Assembly: GCF_008386695.1 (NCBI RefSeq)
Contig: NZ_VUOC01000004.1
Coordinates: 1,118,327 to 1,182,326 of the forward strand
Reading direction: 5' to 3'
Source of the DNA: Chitinophaga agrisoli
Lineage (GTDB): Bacteria; Bacteroidota; Bacteroidia; Chitinophagales; Chitinophagaceae
Length of the DNA stretch: 64,000 nucleotides
In this document: piece after piece, positions 44,231 through 52,277 of the stretch
Layout: the number at the start of each line of letters is the position of its first letter
Position numbering within the stretch: position 1 is the stretch's first letter
Program-made: the position numbers and the translations under genes
Notes under the pieces: model-generated
The model's database searches: none
What the model saw: the letters and a program-made list of their open reading frames with translations, nothing else
What the model was told of the DNA's origin: nothing

Positions 44231-47200
44231 TTAGAGCGCCAATTGCAGTCCAAACGTCCAAATTCTTAAAGGAGGATAAGTATCTGCATCAAAAGCCACT
44301 TCCGGATCTCTCCCTTTAAAAGAGGTAATAGTAAACAGATTCTGCGCTTGCAAATAAAACCGAACACTCTGCAAATGTGCCTTCTGTATATATTTTACCG
44401 GCAACTGATAACTCAAGCTTAAATTCTTCCAACGTATAAAAGAGGCATCCACTACTGCACCATCACTTTTAAGGGCGTTAAAAAAGGGAGCGAAAGCAGC
44501 CGGCCCTTGTGAGTATCGTTGAATACTTGAATGATCTCCCTCCTTTCTCCACCGTTCCAGCACCTCCACAGGTTGATTACTATTAAACGTACCCGGCATT
44601 CCATTAATATACAGGTAATTAAATCCGTTTTGCCTTACAAACTGAAATAAGAAATCTAGTTGCCAATTTTCATATTGTAAACTATTTTGTAGCCCACCAT
44701 AAAAAAATGGCCCCATCCTTTTAGTAGAAGCATAATCTCCGGAATAAGTTATAATATTCCCGTCCTTATCCACATCCTCGAATTGATATAGTCCGGTTGT
44801 TGGATTTACTCCATTCCAATGAAATCCCTTAAATATATTTAATGGCTGCCCAACCGTATAATAATTATTATAAATGGTAGATTCCAATCCAGGGAATTGC
44901 AATAATTTATTATTAGGTACGCTAAGATTCAAAGAAGTGCTCCAATCAAAATTCTTGTGCTTTATATTGAGGCTACTTAGCTCTATTTCCAGGCCAGTAT
45001 TTTGCACTAAAGCAGAAAAATTATTCAAGATTGAATTAAAGCCGCTTAATCCAGATAGCGAATAATCGACTAACTGCTTAGAAGAACGGTTGCGGTAATA
45101 GCTAGCCCTGAACAAGACTTTGTCCTGTCTGAAACCTAACTCTATTCCTGCTTCCAATTTTTTGTTCAATTCCCAGCCATAGTCAGGGTTGAATAAGCGG
45201 CTTGGCGATTGCCCACTAAAACCCTGATAAGGCGCAGAACGCATATAAGTAGCATTGTACCCATAGTCTTTAATCTGATCATTACCAGTGCTGCCATAGC
45301 TCGCTCGCAGTTTGCCAAAGCTTAGGAACGGAAAAAAATCTTTGCTCCATTTTTCTTTAGAGAATACCCATGCTATTCCAACAGCACCGAAATTGGCAAA
45401 CTGTCTTCCTGGACCAAAACGGCTGGACCCATCCCGTCTACCGGTCAGATTTAGAATATATTTCCCGTCCCAATTATAATTAACACGCCCAAATATAGCG
45501 TTATAACGGTATTGGTAATAGGCACTAGCCACACCTCCTACTCTTCCTGCCGCGGATAGATTATCCAATGTAGCATCGCTGGTAAAACCGGTGGCATATA
45601 GTGCTTCTTGATCTCTCACCTCCTGTTGAAAAGTAGAGCCAACTAATACATTGAGCTCCCCCTTAGCCAACTTACCCCTATAATTAACCTGTGGTTCAAT
45701 AATCCAACTTTTGATATTACCATTCACAAAAAAGGTATTACCGCTAGTGATTGTAGTAGCTGGATTAAATGACGCAAAAGGATTTATTTGTATTTCATCC
45801 ATCAGCATTTTATTGAAGCCAAAACTGCTTTTCAGCTCCACCTTATGCTTATCTCCATCCAACACCCAATAATTTAATACCGCATTCGTCAGTAGATTGT
45901 TTGTATTAGCTTTGTATGTTCGTAATAACCAGGCCATAGGGTTGATGCCAAAGGCGCCCTCATCCCAGTTTAAGCTACCATTCGGCTTGTAAGGTTCTGG
46001 CGTATTGGGAGAAGTTACAGATAACCCCGCCAGATCTATTGAAGGTAGAAGATTCTTATCTGCTACATAGTCGACACCTAATGTTAACCTTCCACGGCCA
46101 TTTAATGTGGATATCCCCAGGTTAGCGAGGGCTGCAGCTTTTCCGTAGTTAAAATCACCCGGATATACCGTCGTTTCCTGTCGGTACCCACCACTAATCC
46201 GGAATTGCATATTTATATCTTTCATAGCACCACCACCAGAAATAGCCAATTGCCCGTCTGCAATGTGAGAGCTCCCTCCTAATAGCTTTTTCTGCCAATC
46301 TGTGTAGCTAGCACTATCCCAACGTTTTAAATCATAATCGTTATCATGTATTGGAAGCCCATCATTTGCAAATGCTTCCTTACGCATTTGTATGTATTGC
46401 TGCGTGTTCATGTATTTGGGGCTATGCGCCATCTGCCCAATTCCTGTATAGAAATTCGCGTCTAGCTTAGTTTTTCCCGGTTTACCCGTTTTTGTGGTAA
46501 TTAATATCACACCGTTAGCCCCCCTTGACCCATAAATAGCAGTTGCATCCGCATCTTTCAACACATCAATGCTTTCTATATCTGCCACATTGATCATATT
46601 CAAAGGATTTGATGCTCCTAAAGGGCTAATCGATCCATCCTCCATAATGTTATTCAAAGTAAGCGACGTTCCCGGAAACGGTACCCCATCCACGATATAC
46701 AGCGGGTTATTCCCCGCTGCAATACTATTCCGCCCACGTAATTCCACCTTCACTGCTCCGCCCTGCAAACCTGTTAGTTGTGTTATGTGTAAACCCGGTA
46801 CCCTGCCCTGCATGGCTAGTAACGGATCGGCTACTGGTTGGCTTGCGATGTCTTCCCCGGTTATCCGGCTCACACTCCCCGTTAAAAACCGCCTTGTGCT
46901 CGTGCCATACGCGATCACCAACACCTCGTCCAGGCCAGTTATCAAGGCGGCCAACTGGACCCTGGTGGTGGTGTCACCATTTATAAGCACTTCTTTAGGG
47001 GAATATCCTACGCAACTGATCATCAAGGCTGTGTTTTTCTTGATCCGGGTAAGTATGAATTTTCCGTCTTTATCAGTCTGTACGCCCCGTTGGGCGCCTT
47101 TTATGAGCACAGATGCATTTTGCAAGGCAACTCCTTCCTTGTCAGTAACAAGGCCGGTGATATTGATAGTAGGTTCTTCGGGTATTTTGCCCAGGTCTGG

Positions 47201-47554
47201 GTCGCCTGGTTTTTTAGGCAGGATCACGAATGTTTCTTCGCGATAGTACCAGGTGAGGCCTCTCTTGCGTAAGAGCCAGGCCAGCACATTGTCTAATGGT
47301 TCATTTTTGAAGTAGACGTTTATTTTCTCTTCGCTGCTTATCTGCTCATCATTATAGAAGGCTTGCAGGTGGGTCTGGTCCCATACTATGCTAAAAAAAT
47401 CCGCCAGCTTAATGCCTGTATGTTCACAGGTGACGGGGCGTTCTCCCGGTCTGAACTGCGCGTTTAGACCGGGAAGTAGTGTCCCCATTATTACGAAGAA
47501 GAGAAAAGTGAATTTATAAGGCATTTTGAGCAGGGGTTCATAAAATTTCTGCAT
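44231..47554 (-). CDS. SusC/RagA-like TonB-linked outer-membrane transporter with STN domain
   Basis: 1107 residues. A signal peptide (VIMGTLLPGLNA) is followed by an STN domain (about 42-115, GIKLADFFSIVWDQTHLQAFYN...), a CarboxypepD_reg-like domain (INITGLVTDKEGVALQNASVLIKGAQRGVQTDKDGKF, about 128-165), the plug (IASQPVADPLLAMQGRVPGL, SIDVLKDADATAIYGSRGANGVILITTK) and a large beta-barrel ending in RIWTFGLQLAL. It imports a glycan fragment with TonB energy. The STN domain usually signals to a FecR-type anti-sigma factor, but no FecI/FecR pair is in the window. Starts at 47554 or 47524 are both possible. Confidence 0.94.
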   Translation of the reverse strand: MQKFYEPLLKMPYKFTFLFFVIMGTLLPGLNAQFRPGERPVTCEHTGIKLADFFSIVWDQTHLQAFYNDEQISSEEKINVYFKNEPLDNVLAWLLRKRGLTWYYREETFVILPKKPGDPDLGKIPEEPTINITGLVTDKEGVALQNASVLIKGAQRGVQTDKDGKFILTRIKKNTALMISCVGYSPKEVLINGDTTTRVQLAALITGLDEVLVIAYGTSTRRFLTGSVSRITGEDIASQPVADPLLAMQGRVPGLHITQLTGLQGGAVKVELRGRNSIAAGNNPLYIVDGVPFPGTSLTLNNIMEDGSISPLGASNPLNMINVADIESIDVLKDADATAIYGSRGANGVILITTKTGKPGKTKLDANFYTGIGQMAHSPKYMNTQQYIQMRKEAFANDGLPIHDNDYDLKRWDSASYTDWQKKLLGGSSHIADGQLAISGGGAMKDINMQFRISGGYRQETTVYPGDFNYGKAAALANLGISTLNGRGRLTLGVDYVADKNLLPSIDLAGLSVTSPNTPEPYKPNGSLNWDEGAFGINPMAWLLRTYKANTNNLLTNAVLNYWVLDGDKHKVELKSSFGFNKMLMDEIQINPFASFNPATTITSGNTFFVNGNIKSWIIEPQVNYRGKLAKGELNVLVGSTFQQEVRDQEALYATGFTSDATLDNLSAAGRVGGVASAYYQYRYNAIFGRVNYNWDGKYILNLTGRRDGSSRFGPGRQFANFGAVGIAWVFSKEKWSKDFFPFLSFGKLRASYGSTGNDQIKDYGYNATYMRSAPYQGFSGQSPSRLFNPDYGWELNKKLEAGIELGFRQDKVLFRASYYRNRSSKQLVDYSLSGLSGFNSILNNFSALVQNTGLEIELSSLNIKHKNFDWSTSLNLSVPNNKLLQFPGLESTIYNNYYTVGQPLNIFKGFHWNGVNPTTGLYQFEDVDKDGNIITYSGDYASTKRMGPFFYGGLQNSLQYENWQLDFLFQFVRQNGFNYLYINGMPGTFNSNQPVEVLERWRKEGDHSSIQRYSQGPAAFAPFFNALKSDGAVVDASFIRWKNLSLSYQLPVKYIQKAHLQSVRFYLQAQNLFTITSFKGRDPEVAFDADTYPPLRIWTFGLQLAL

Positions 47555-47903
47555 ACAGGGAAAATGATACTCAACTTGTATATACGTTAATTCCTGGAAA
47601 ATATATTTCCGGAATCCAGCAGCGGACCGGCCCCTCTCAAATTTTTTAAATAAAATCTATAGTAAGGACACTTTTTAACCCCCAAATGGTCTATTCAGCA
47701 GAAAAAACTTGCAATTCCTTCAATATTCCGTCTCATTATTTCGTCAGGTTCTAAGGCTCGTCCATAAATGTGGGGGCTCTGGCGCTATCCCGTTTGTACA
47801 GGCTGGTTTGCTACTAATATAGGGAATGCCCCGGATATAAAAAAAATGGTCCGGCAGCGGGAGGCTACCGGACCGGTGTTCTTAGTTGTGTTATGTGACG
47901 GTG
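47555..47903. other. Intergenic region between susC and xylA
   Basis: 349 bases, AT-rich near susC. It contains the xylA terminator at 47848-47874 and presumably the susC promoter in the AT-rich 47640-47760 segment. No gene and no sigma/anti-sigma remnant was seen. Confidence 0.6.
47848..47874 (-). terminator. Rho-independent terminator after xylA
   Basis: GGTCCGGCAGC / GCTACCGGACC: 11-bp stem with one wobble and a 5-base loop, followed on the minus strand by ATTTTTTT (A-run 47839-47846). It lies 29 bases after the xylA stop codon. Confidence 0.9.
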
Positions 47904-49235
47904 TTAAATGTGCCGGTTGATCAGGTTTTCCAGGTATTCCTGGCGGCCGCTGGCAGATGCCGGCTCGCCTTTTTCGATGGCGTAGGCGCGGAGGTCTTCG
48001 AGCGACAGTTTGCCGGCCTCAAAGTCCTTACCCTTACCGCTGTCGTAGGAGGCGTACCGGTCCTGACGGATCTTGCGGTATTCAGATTTCTGCAGTACAG
48101 CGTCTGCCACTACCAGGGCGCGCGCAAAAGTATCTATACCGCCTATGTGGGCATGGAACAGGTCTGCCGGATCGGTAGAGTTCCTGCGGATCTTAGCGTC
48201 AAAGTTGATGCCGCCGCCTTTGAAGCCACCGGCTTCGAGGATGATGAGCATATATTCCGCTACCTCATTGATATTGTTCGGGAACTGGTCTGTATCCCAG
48301 CCGTTCTGCTGATCGCCCCTGTTGGCGTCTATAGAGCCCAGGAGGCCGGCGTCTGCAGCTATCTGCAGCTCGTGCTGGAAGGTGTGGCCGGCCAGTGTGG
48401 CGTGGTTTACCTCCAGGTTCAGCTTAAAGTCGTTCAGCAGGTCGTACTGGCGCAGGAAGCCAATTACGGTAGCCGCGTCAAAGTCGTATTGATGTTTAGT
48501 AGGCTCGCAGGGTTTAGGCTCTATGAAGAAAGTGCCTTTGAAGCCCTGTTTGCGGGCATAGTCGCGGGCCGTTTGCAGGAAACGGGCCAGGTGCTCCTGT
48601 TCGCGCTTTACGTCTGTGTTCAGGAGGCTCATATAACCTTCGCGGCCCCCCCAGAACACGTAGTTTTCGCCGCCCAGGGCGATGGTAGCATCCAACGCCG
48701 CCTTTACCTGTGCGCCGGCGTGGGCCAGCACATGGAAGTCCGGGTTGGTGGCTGCGCCGTTCATATAGCGGCGGTGGGAGAACAGGTTAGCGGTGCCCCA
48801 AAGCAGTTTAACGCCGCTATCGGCCTGCTTAACCTTGGCATAGTCCACCAGGGTTTGCAGCCTTTTGTCGTTATCGGCCACGTCATTGCCATAATCCACC
48901 ACGTCTACGTCGTGGAAGCAATAATAGGGCATGCCCAGTTTCGTGATGAACTCAAAAGCTGCGTCCATCTTATCTTTAGCCCTTTCTACAGGGTCGCTTT
49001 TCTCATCCCAGGGGAAGATGTGGGTAGGGCCGCCAAAGGGATCGGCGCCGGTGCCGCAGAATGAGTGCCAATAGGCTACTGCGAAGCGCAGGTGGTCTTT
49101 CATGGTCTTACCTGCCACTACCTTGGTCTCATCATACCAGCGGTATGCCAGCGGGTTGTCTGTGGAAGGCCCTTCATAACGGATCTCTCCTATGCCTTTG
49201 AAGAATTCTTTGCTGCCTGTGACAATTTTTGCCAT
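47904..49235 (-). CDS. xylA: Xylose isomerase
   Basis: 443 residues, the length of class II xylose isomerases. Metal and catalytic regions are all present: [13 protein letters not shown] (His near 101), [16 protein letters not shown] near 188, [18 protein letters not shown] with its Glu near 232, [19 protein letters not shown] near 264 and [20 protein letters not shown] near 296. It interconverts D-xylose and D-xylulose. The gene is divergent from a LacI regulator across a perfect 24-bp palindrome. No xylulokinase or xylose transporter gene is next to it. Confidence 0.97.
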   Translation of the reverse strand: MAKIVTGSKEFFKGIGEIRYEGPSTDNPLAYRWYDETKVVAGKTMKDHLRFAVAYWHSFCGTGADPFGGPTHIFPWDEKSDPVERAKDKMDAAFEFITKLGMPYYCFHDVDVVDYGNDVADNDKRLQTLVDYAKVKQADSGVKLLWGTANLFSHRRYMNGAATNPDFHVLAHAGAQVKAALDATIALGGENYVFWGGREGYMSLLNTDVKREQEHLARFLQTARDYARKQGFKGTFFIEPKPCEPTKHQYDFDAATVIGFLRQYDLLNDFKLNLEVNHATLAGHTFQHELQIAADAGLLGSIDANRGDQQNGWDTDQFPNNINEVAEYMLIILEAGGFKGGGINFDAKIRRNSTDPADLFHAHIGGIDTFARALVVADAVLQKSEYRKIRQDRYASYDSGKGKDFEAGKLSLEDLRAYAIEKGEPASASGRQEYLENLINRHI

Positions 49236-49274
49236 GGTCTTGTATCAGTTTTAAAGATTAGTGGTTAAGGACGC

Positions 49275-49298
49275 TTTTATGCCAACGTTGGCATAAAA
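49275..49298. promoter_or_regulatory. 24-bp perfect palindrome, LacI-type operator between xylA and its regulator
   Basis: Half-site TTTTATGCCAAC followed by its exact reverse complement, with a central CG as is usual for LacI-family operators. It lies 39 bases upstream of the xylA ATG and 52 bases upstream of the regulator ATG, where a repressor could block both promoters. Confidence 0.85.
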
Positions 49299-49350
49299 AT
49301 AAAAGAAACCATGAAAAAACAAAAACCTATTCTTAAAATTGTAGTACAAG

Positions 49351-50376
49351 ATGAAAAAACCAACAATCCACGATATAGCCCGGGAGCTGAACATCACTTT
49401 TTCGACCGTAGCGCGGGCGCTGCGCAACCATCCCGGCATCAGCGAGGCCACCAAAGCGGCTGTGCGCCAGATGGCGGAGAAACTGAACTACCGGCAGAAC
49501 AAGCTGGCCTCCTCCCTGCGCTCCGGCAACACCTACATTATAGGGGTAATTGTGCCCAGCCTGCATGTGAGCTTTTTTAGCTCCGTGGTGCACGGCATTG
49601 AAAAGGTAATGAATGAGAACGGTTACAGCATATTGCTTTACCAGAGCAATGAACTGCTGCAGCAGGAGATCCGGGGCATTGACACCTTTTTGCAATCGCA
49701 TGTGGATGGCATTATCTCTTCCGTGACCCTGGAAACGGAGGCATACAGCCATTACGAGGAGATCAAGAACCGTAATATCCCGCTTATCTTTTTTGACCGC
49801 GCCATTGCGGCCCTGGAAACGCCGGCGGTGACCATAGACGACTACCAGGGTGGTTTTATTGCCACGGAGCACCTGATCCAGCAGGGTTACCGGCGGATCG
49901 TACATATTACGGCGGAGCAGTCCCTGCCCATCTTTAAAGAACGGCTACGCGGGTACCAGGATGCGCTGCAACGTTACGGCATCCCGGTGCAGGAAGAGCT
50001 GATCCTGCAGGGACAGTTTTCCCTGGAGTACGGGCGGGCCTGTGTACAGCAGTTGCGGGAGCAGGGCATAGCCTTTGACGCCGTGTTTGCCCTGGAAGAT
50101 TATACCGCCATGGGGGTTATTCAGCAGCTGCTGGCCTATGGCGTAAAGATACCGGAGGAAACAGGGGTGATCGGTTTTGCCAATGAAGCTTTTGGCGCGC
50201 TGGTACAGCCCGGACTATCTACCATTGACCAGCAAACCGTAAAAATGGGCCAGGAAGCGGCGCGTTTGTTCCTGAAACAGATCCGGGACAAACAGGGCAC
50301 TGAAGGGCGGCCACCGGAGCAGATTGTACTTGCGCCGGGATTAATTGTAAGGGGATCATCCAGGCGGATGGGATAA
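49351..50376 (+). CDS. LacI-family transcriptional regulator, probable xylose regulator
   Basis: 341 residues. The N-terminal HTH is TIHDIARELNITFSTVARAL with hinge region NYRQNKLASSLRSG. The effector domain follows: IIGVIVPSLHVSFFSSVVHGIEKV, then DGIISSVTLET, IPLIFFDRAI, and AMGVIQQLLAYGVKIPEETGVIGFANEAF near residue 250, all typical of LacI proteins. It probably binds the palindrome at 49275-49298 and controls xylA and itself in response to xylose or a xylose derivative (inference from position). Confidence 0.92.
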   Translation: MKKPTIHDIARELNITFSTVARALRNHPGISEATKAAVRQMAEKLNYRQNKLASSLRSGNTYIIGVIVPSLHVSFFSSVVHGIEKVMNENGYSILLYQSNELLQQEIRGIDTFLQSHVDGIISSVTLETEAYSHYEEIKNRNIPLIFFDRAIAALETPAVTIDDYQGGFIATEHLIQQGYRRIVHITAEQSLPIFKERLRGYQDALQRYGIPVQEELILQGQFSLEYGRACVQQLREQGIAFDAVFALEDYTAMGVIQQLLAYGVKIPEETGVIGFANEAFGALVQPGLSTIDQQTVKMGQEAARLFLKQIRDKQGTEGRPPEQIVLAPGLIVRGSSRRMG

Positions 50377-50428
50377 CCAGGTTCGGGCATTACAGGGAAC
50401 ATAATCAGCACAATAGATCATCATTTCC

Positions 50429-50436
50429 TACCTTTG
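50429..50436 (+). promoter_or_regulatory. Possible -7 element (TACCTTTG) of the TauE/SafE gene
   Basis: TACCTTTG fits TAnnTTTG and lies 29 bases before the ATG at 50466. No matching -33 TTTG was seen 17-23 bases upstream, so it is only a candidate. Confidence 0.4.
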
Positions 50437-50465
50437 TTGCCTGTTACCAACCGAACCAACCAACC

Positions 50466-51302
50466 ATGACAATCTTAACTTTTACGCTTATCCTCCTGGG
50501 CGGCGCTTTCCTGGCGGGTTTGCTAGGGTCCCTCACGGGCCTTGGAGGAGGCGTAGTCATTATTCCACTTCTTACACTCGGATTCCATACTGATATCCGT
50601 TATGCCATCGGTACCGCACTTGTTGCCGCCATTGCTACCTCGTCAGGCTCTGCTTCCGCCTATGTAAAGGAAGGTATCACCAACATACGGCTGGGCATGT
50701 TCCTGGAAATTGCCACTACCACGGGCGCTGTGGCGGGGGCCTTGCTGGCCGTGTTCCTGCCTACCAGCCTGGTGGCGGTGATCTTTGGCGTAGTGCTGAT
50801 CATTTCTGCCGTGCTTTCCATCCGGCCTAAAGGCAATCACCTGGAAACGGAAGATAAAAGCCAATGGGCGCAACAGTTGCGGCTGAACGGCCACTACCCT
50901 ACCCCAGAGGGCACTGTTGATTACAAAGTACGGCATGTGCCTGGCGGTTATATTATGATGACGGTAGCCGGCGTGCTTTCCGGGCTGCTGGGCATTGGCT
51001 CCGGCGCACTGAAGGTGCTGGCCATGGATAACATGATGCGGGTACCCTTTAAGGTATCTACCACGACCAGCAATTTTATGATCGGCGTAACGGCGGCAGC
51101 CAGTGCGGTGGTGTACCTGCAGCGCGGGTATATTGATCCGGGGCTGTGCTTTCCAGTAGTGCTGGGCGTACTGGCCGGCGCATTGGGCGGCACTAAAATA
51201 CTGGCCAAAGCTAATACGAAGTGGCTGCGGATCGTCTTCTCTGTGGTGATCACATTACTGGCCCTGCAAATGATGTATAACGGAATCAGCGGAAAACTAT
51301 AA
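50466..51302 (+). CDS. TauE/SafE family sulfite/anion exporter-like permease
   Basis: 278 residues with about eight membrane helices. The N-terminal GGAFLAGLLGSLTGLGGGVVIIPLLTLGF and the internal repeat GVLSGLLGIGSGALKVLAMDNMMRVPFKVSTTTSNFMIGVTAAASA are the two half-repeats of the family. It is a candidate exporter of sulfite, sulfoacetate or a related organic anion; the substrate is not determinable. It forms a two-gene unit with the DUF1634 gene five bases downstream, a pairing seen in other bacteria. Confidence 0.92.
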   Translation: MTILTFTLILLGGAFLAGLLGSLTGLGGGVVIIPLLTLGFHTDIRYAIGTALVAAIATSSGSASAYVKEGITNIRLGMFLEIATTTGAVAGALLAVFLPTSLVAVIFGVVLIISAVLSIRPKGNHLETEDKSQWAQQLRLNGHYPTPEGTVDYKVRHVPGGYIMMTVAGVLSGLLGIGSGALKVLAMDNMMRVPFKVSTTTSNFMIGVTAAASAVVYLQRGYIDPGLCFPVVLGVLAGALGGTKILAKANTKWLRIVFSVVITLLALQMMYNGISGKL

Positions 51303-51307
51303 TACTG

Positions 51308-51706
51308 ATGAAACGACTGTTCTCTAAAACCTATTGGGCGGATAAAGACGTTGAGATCTTACTGGGTACTTTATTGCGCTATGGCGTGGTACTTTCCAGC
51401 ATAGTAGTGCTGGCCGGCGGCGCTATCTATCTTATCCGGCATGGCCATGAGCTGCCGGAATACCGGGCCTTTGCCGGGCCCAATAACCGTTGGGATAACC
51501 TGCCAGCCATCCTGCACGGCGTATGGCTGGGTCATGGGCGGGAGATCATACAACTGGGGGTAGTGATGCTGATAGGTACGCCTATTGCGCGGATCATATT
51601 TTCCGTTTTTGCTTTTAGTGTGGAGAAGGACTACCTGTATATTGTTATTACGCTGGTGGTACTGGGCGTTATTACGTTTAGTATGCTGGGGGGATTGGGT
51701 GGATAG
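51308..51706 (+). CDS. DUF1634 family membrane protein
   Basis: 132 residues with three membrane helices (LRYGVVLSSIVVLAGGAIYLI, IIQLGVVMLIGTPIARIIFSVFAF and YLYIVITLVVLGVITFSML). DUF1634 proteins are commonly encoded next to TauE/SafE permeases and may be an accessory subunit. The last 29 bases overlap the convergent 3' end of the putative Rhs immunity gene. Confidence 0.88.
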   Translation: MKRLFSKTYWADKDVEILLGTLLRYGVVLSSIVVLAGGAIYLIRHGHELPEYRAFAGPNNRWDNLPAILHGVWLGHGREIIQLGVVMLIGTPIARIIFSVFAFSVEKDYLYIVITLVVLGVITFSMLGGLGG

Positions 51707-52277
51707 TGCCCAATTCCCTCAAAGTTGCAACCAGCTTTATTACATCCCTTATTTTCCCAGATACAGCTTCGTCTAAATCGAGCAGATTTTTATTTACGCC
51801 CTGGTATTGAAATATTACCTCTCCTTTTCGCTTAATTATACAGATAGAGTATGCTATCCGGGACGAATTCAGATCACATATACAGACGTAACTATTCTTC
51901 TCAGTTTTGCATAGCTGCTTTTTAAACATTTCTGTCTCAAGCTTATCATATCGCCTCTCCTTCAAATTAACCGCGGTTCCTGACTGGACCATGCTAATGC
52001 TATCCACTGCGTTGTAATATAAAAGATGCCCATAGGAATCATCATATGGCATAGAAATACCAATTACCTGCAGATCACTGGTATCATTTTTTTCAAACTG
52101 TTCATAATATGGCGTATAGTTTATAATTTCCCTAAACGGTTTAGCCATCTTTACTTCCATCAGCTTACATGTGTCCCCTCCTGTGCACCCATTGGCCTTA
52201 GCAGGAGGCATCAAGAAGAATGGCAGCCATAGAAAAAGAATGTGCATATATAAACTTACTCTTGATCTAAAAATCAT
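51678..52277 (-). CDS. Putative Rhs immunity protein (secreted, unrecognised family)
   Basis: 199 residues. An N-terminal signal sequence (MIFRSRVSLYMHILFLWLPFFLMPPAKA) is likely cleaved before NGCTGG, placing the protein in the periplasm. The mature part is mixed alpha/beta with five cysteines, two of them in SYVCICDL. Its ATG overlaps the rhs stop codon by 4 bases (ATGA), so it is coupled to the toxin gene exactly where an immunity gene is expected. It is more AT-rich than the rhs core. No family was recognised. The alternative is an unrelated hypothetical secreted protein. Confidence 0.7.
   Translation of the reverse strand: MIFRSRVSLYMHILFLWLPFFLMPPAKANGCTGGDTCKLMEVKMAKPFREIINYTPYYEQFEKNDTSDLQVIGISMPYDDSYGHLLYYNAVDSISMVQSGTAVNLKERRYDKLETEMFKKQLCKTEKNSYVCICDLNSSRIAYSICIIKRKGEVIFQYQGVNKNLLDLDEAVSGKIRDVIKLVATLRELGTIHPIPPAY

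Noticed and set aside
47886-49064. 392-codon open frame antisense to xylA on the plus strand
   Set aside because: It lies wholly opposite a clear xylose isomerase gene, has no family features, and long antisense frames are common in this GC-biased DNA.
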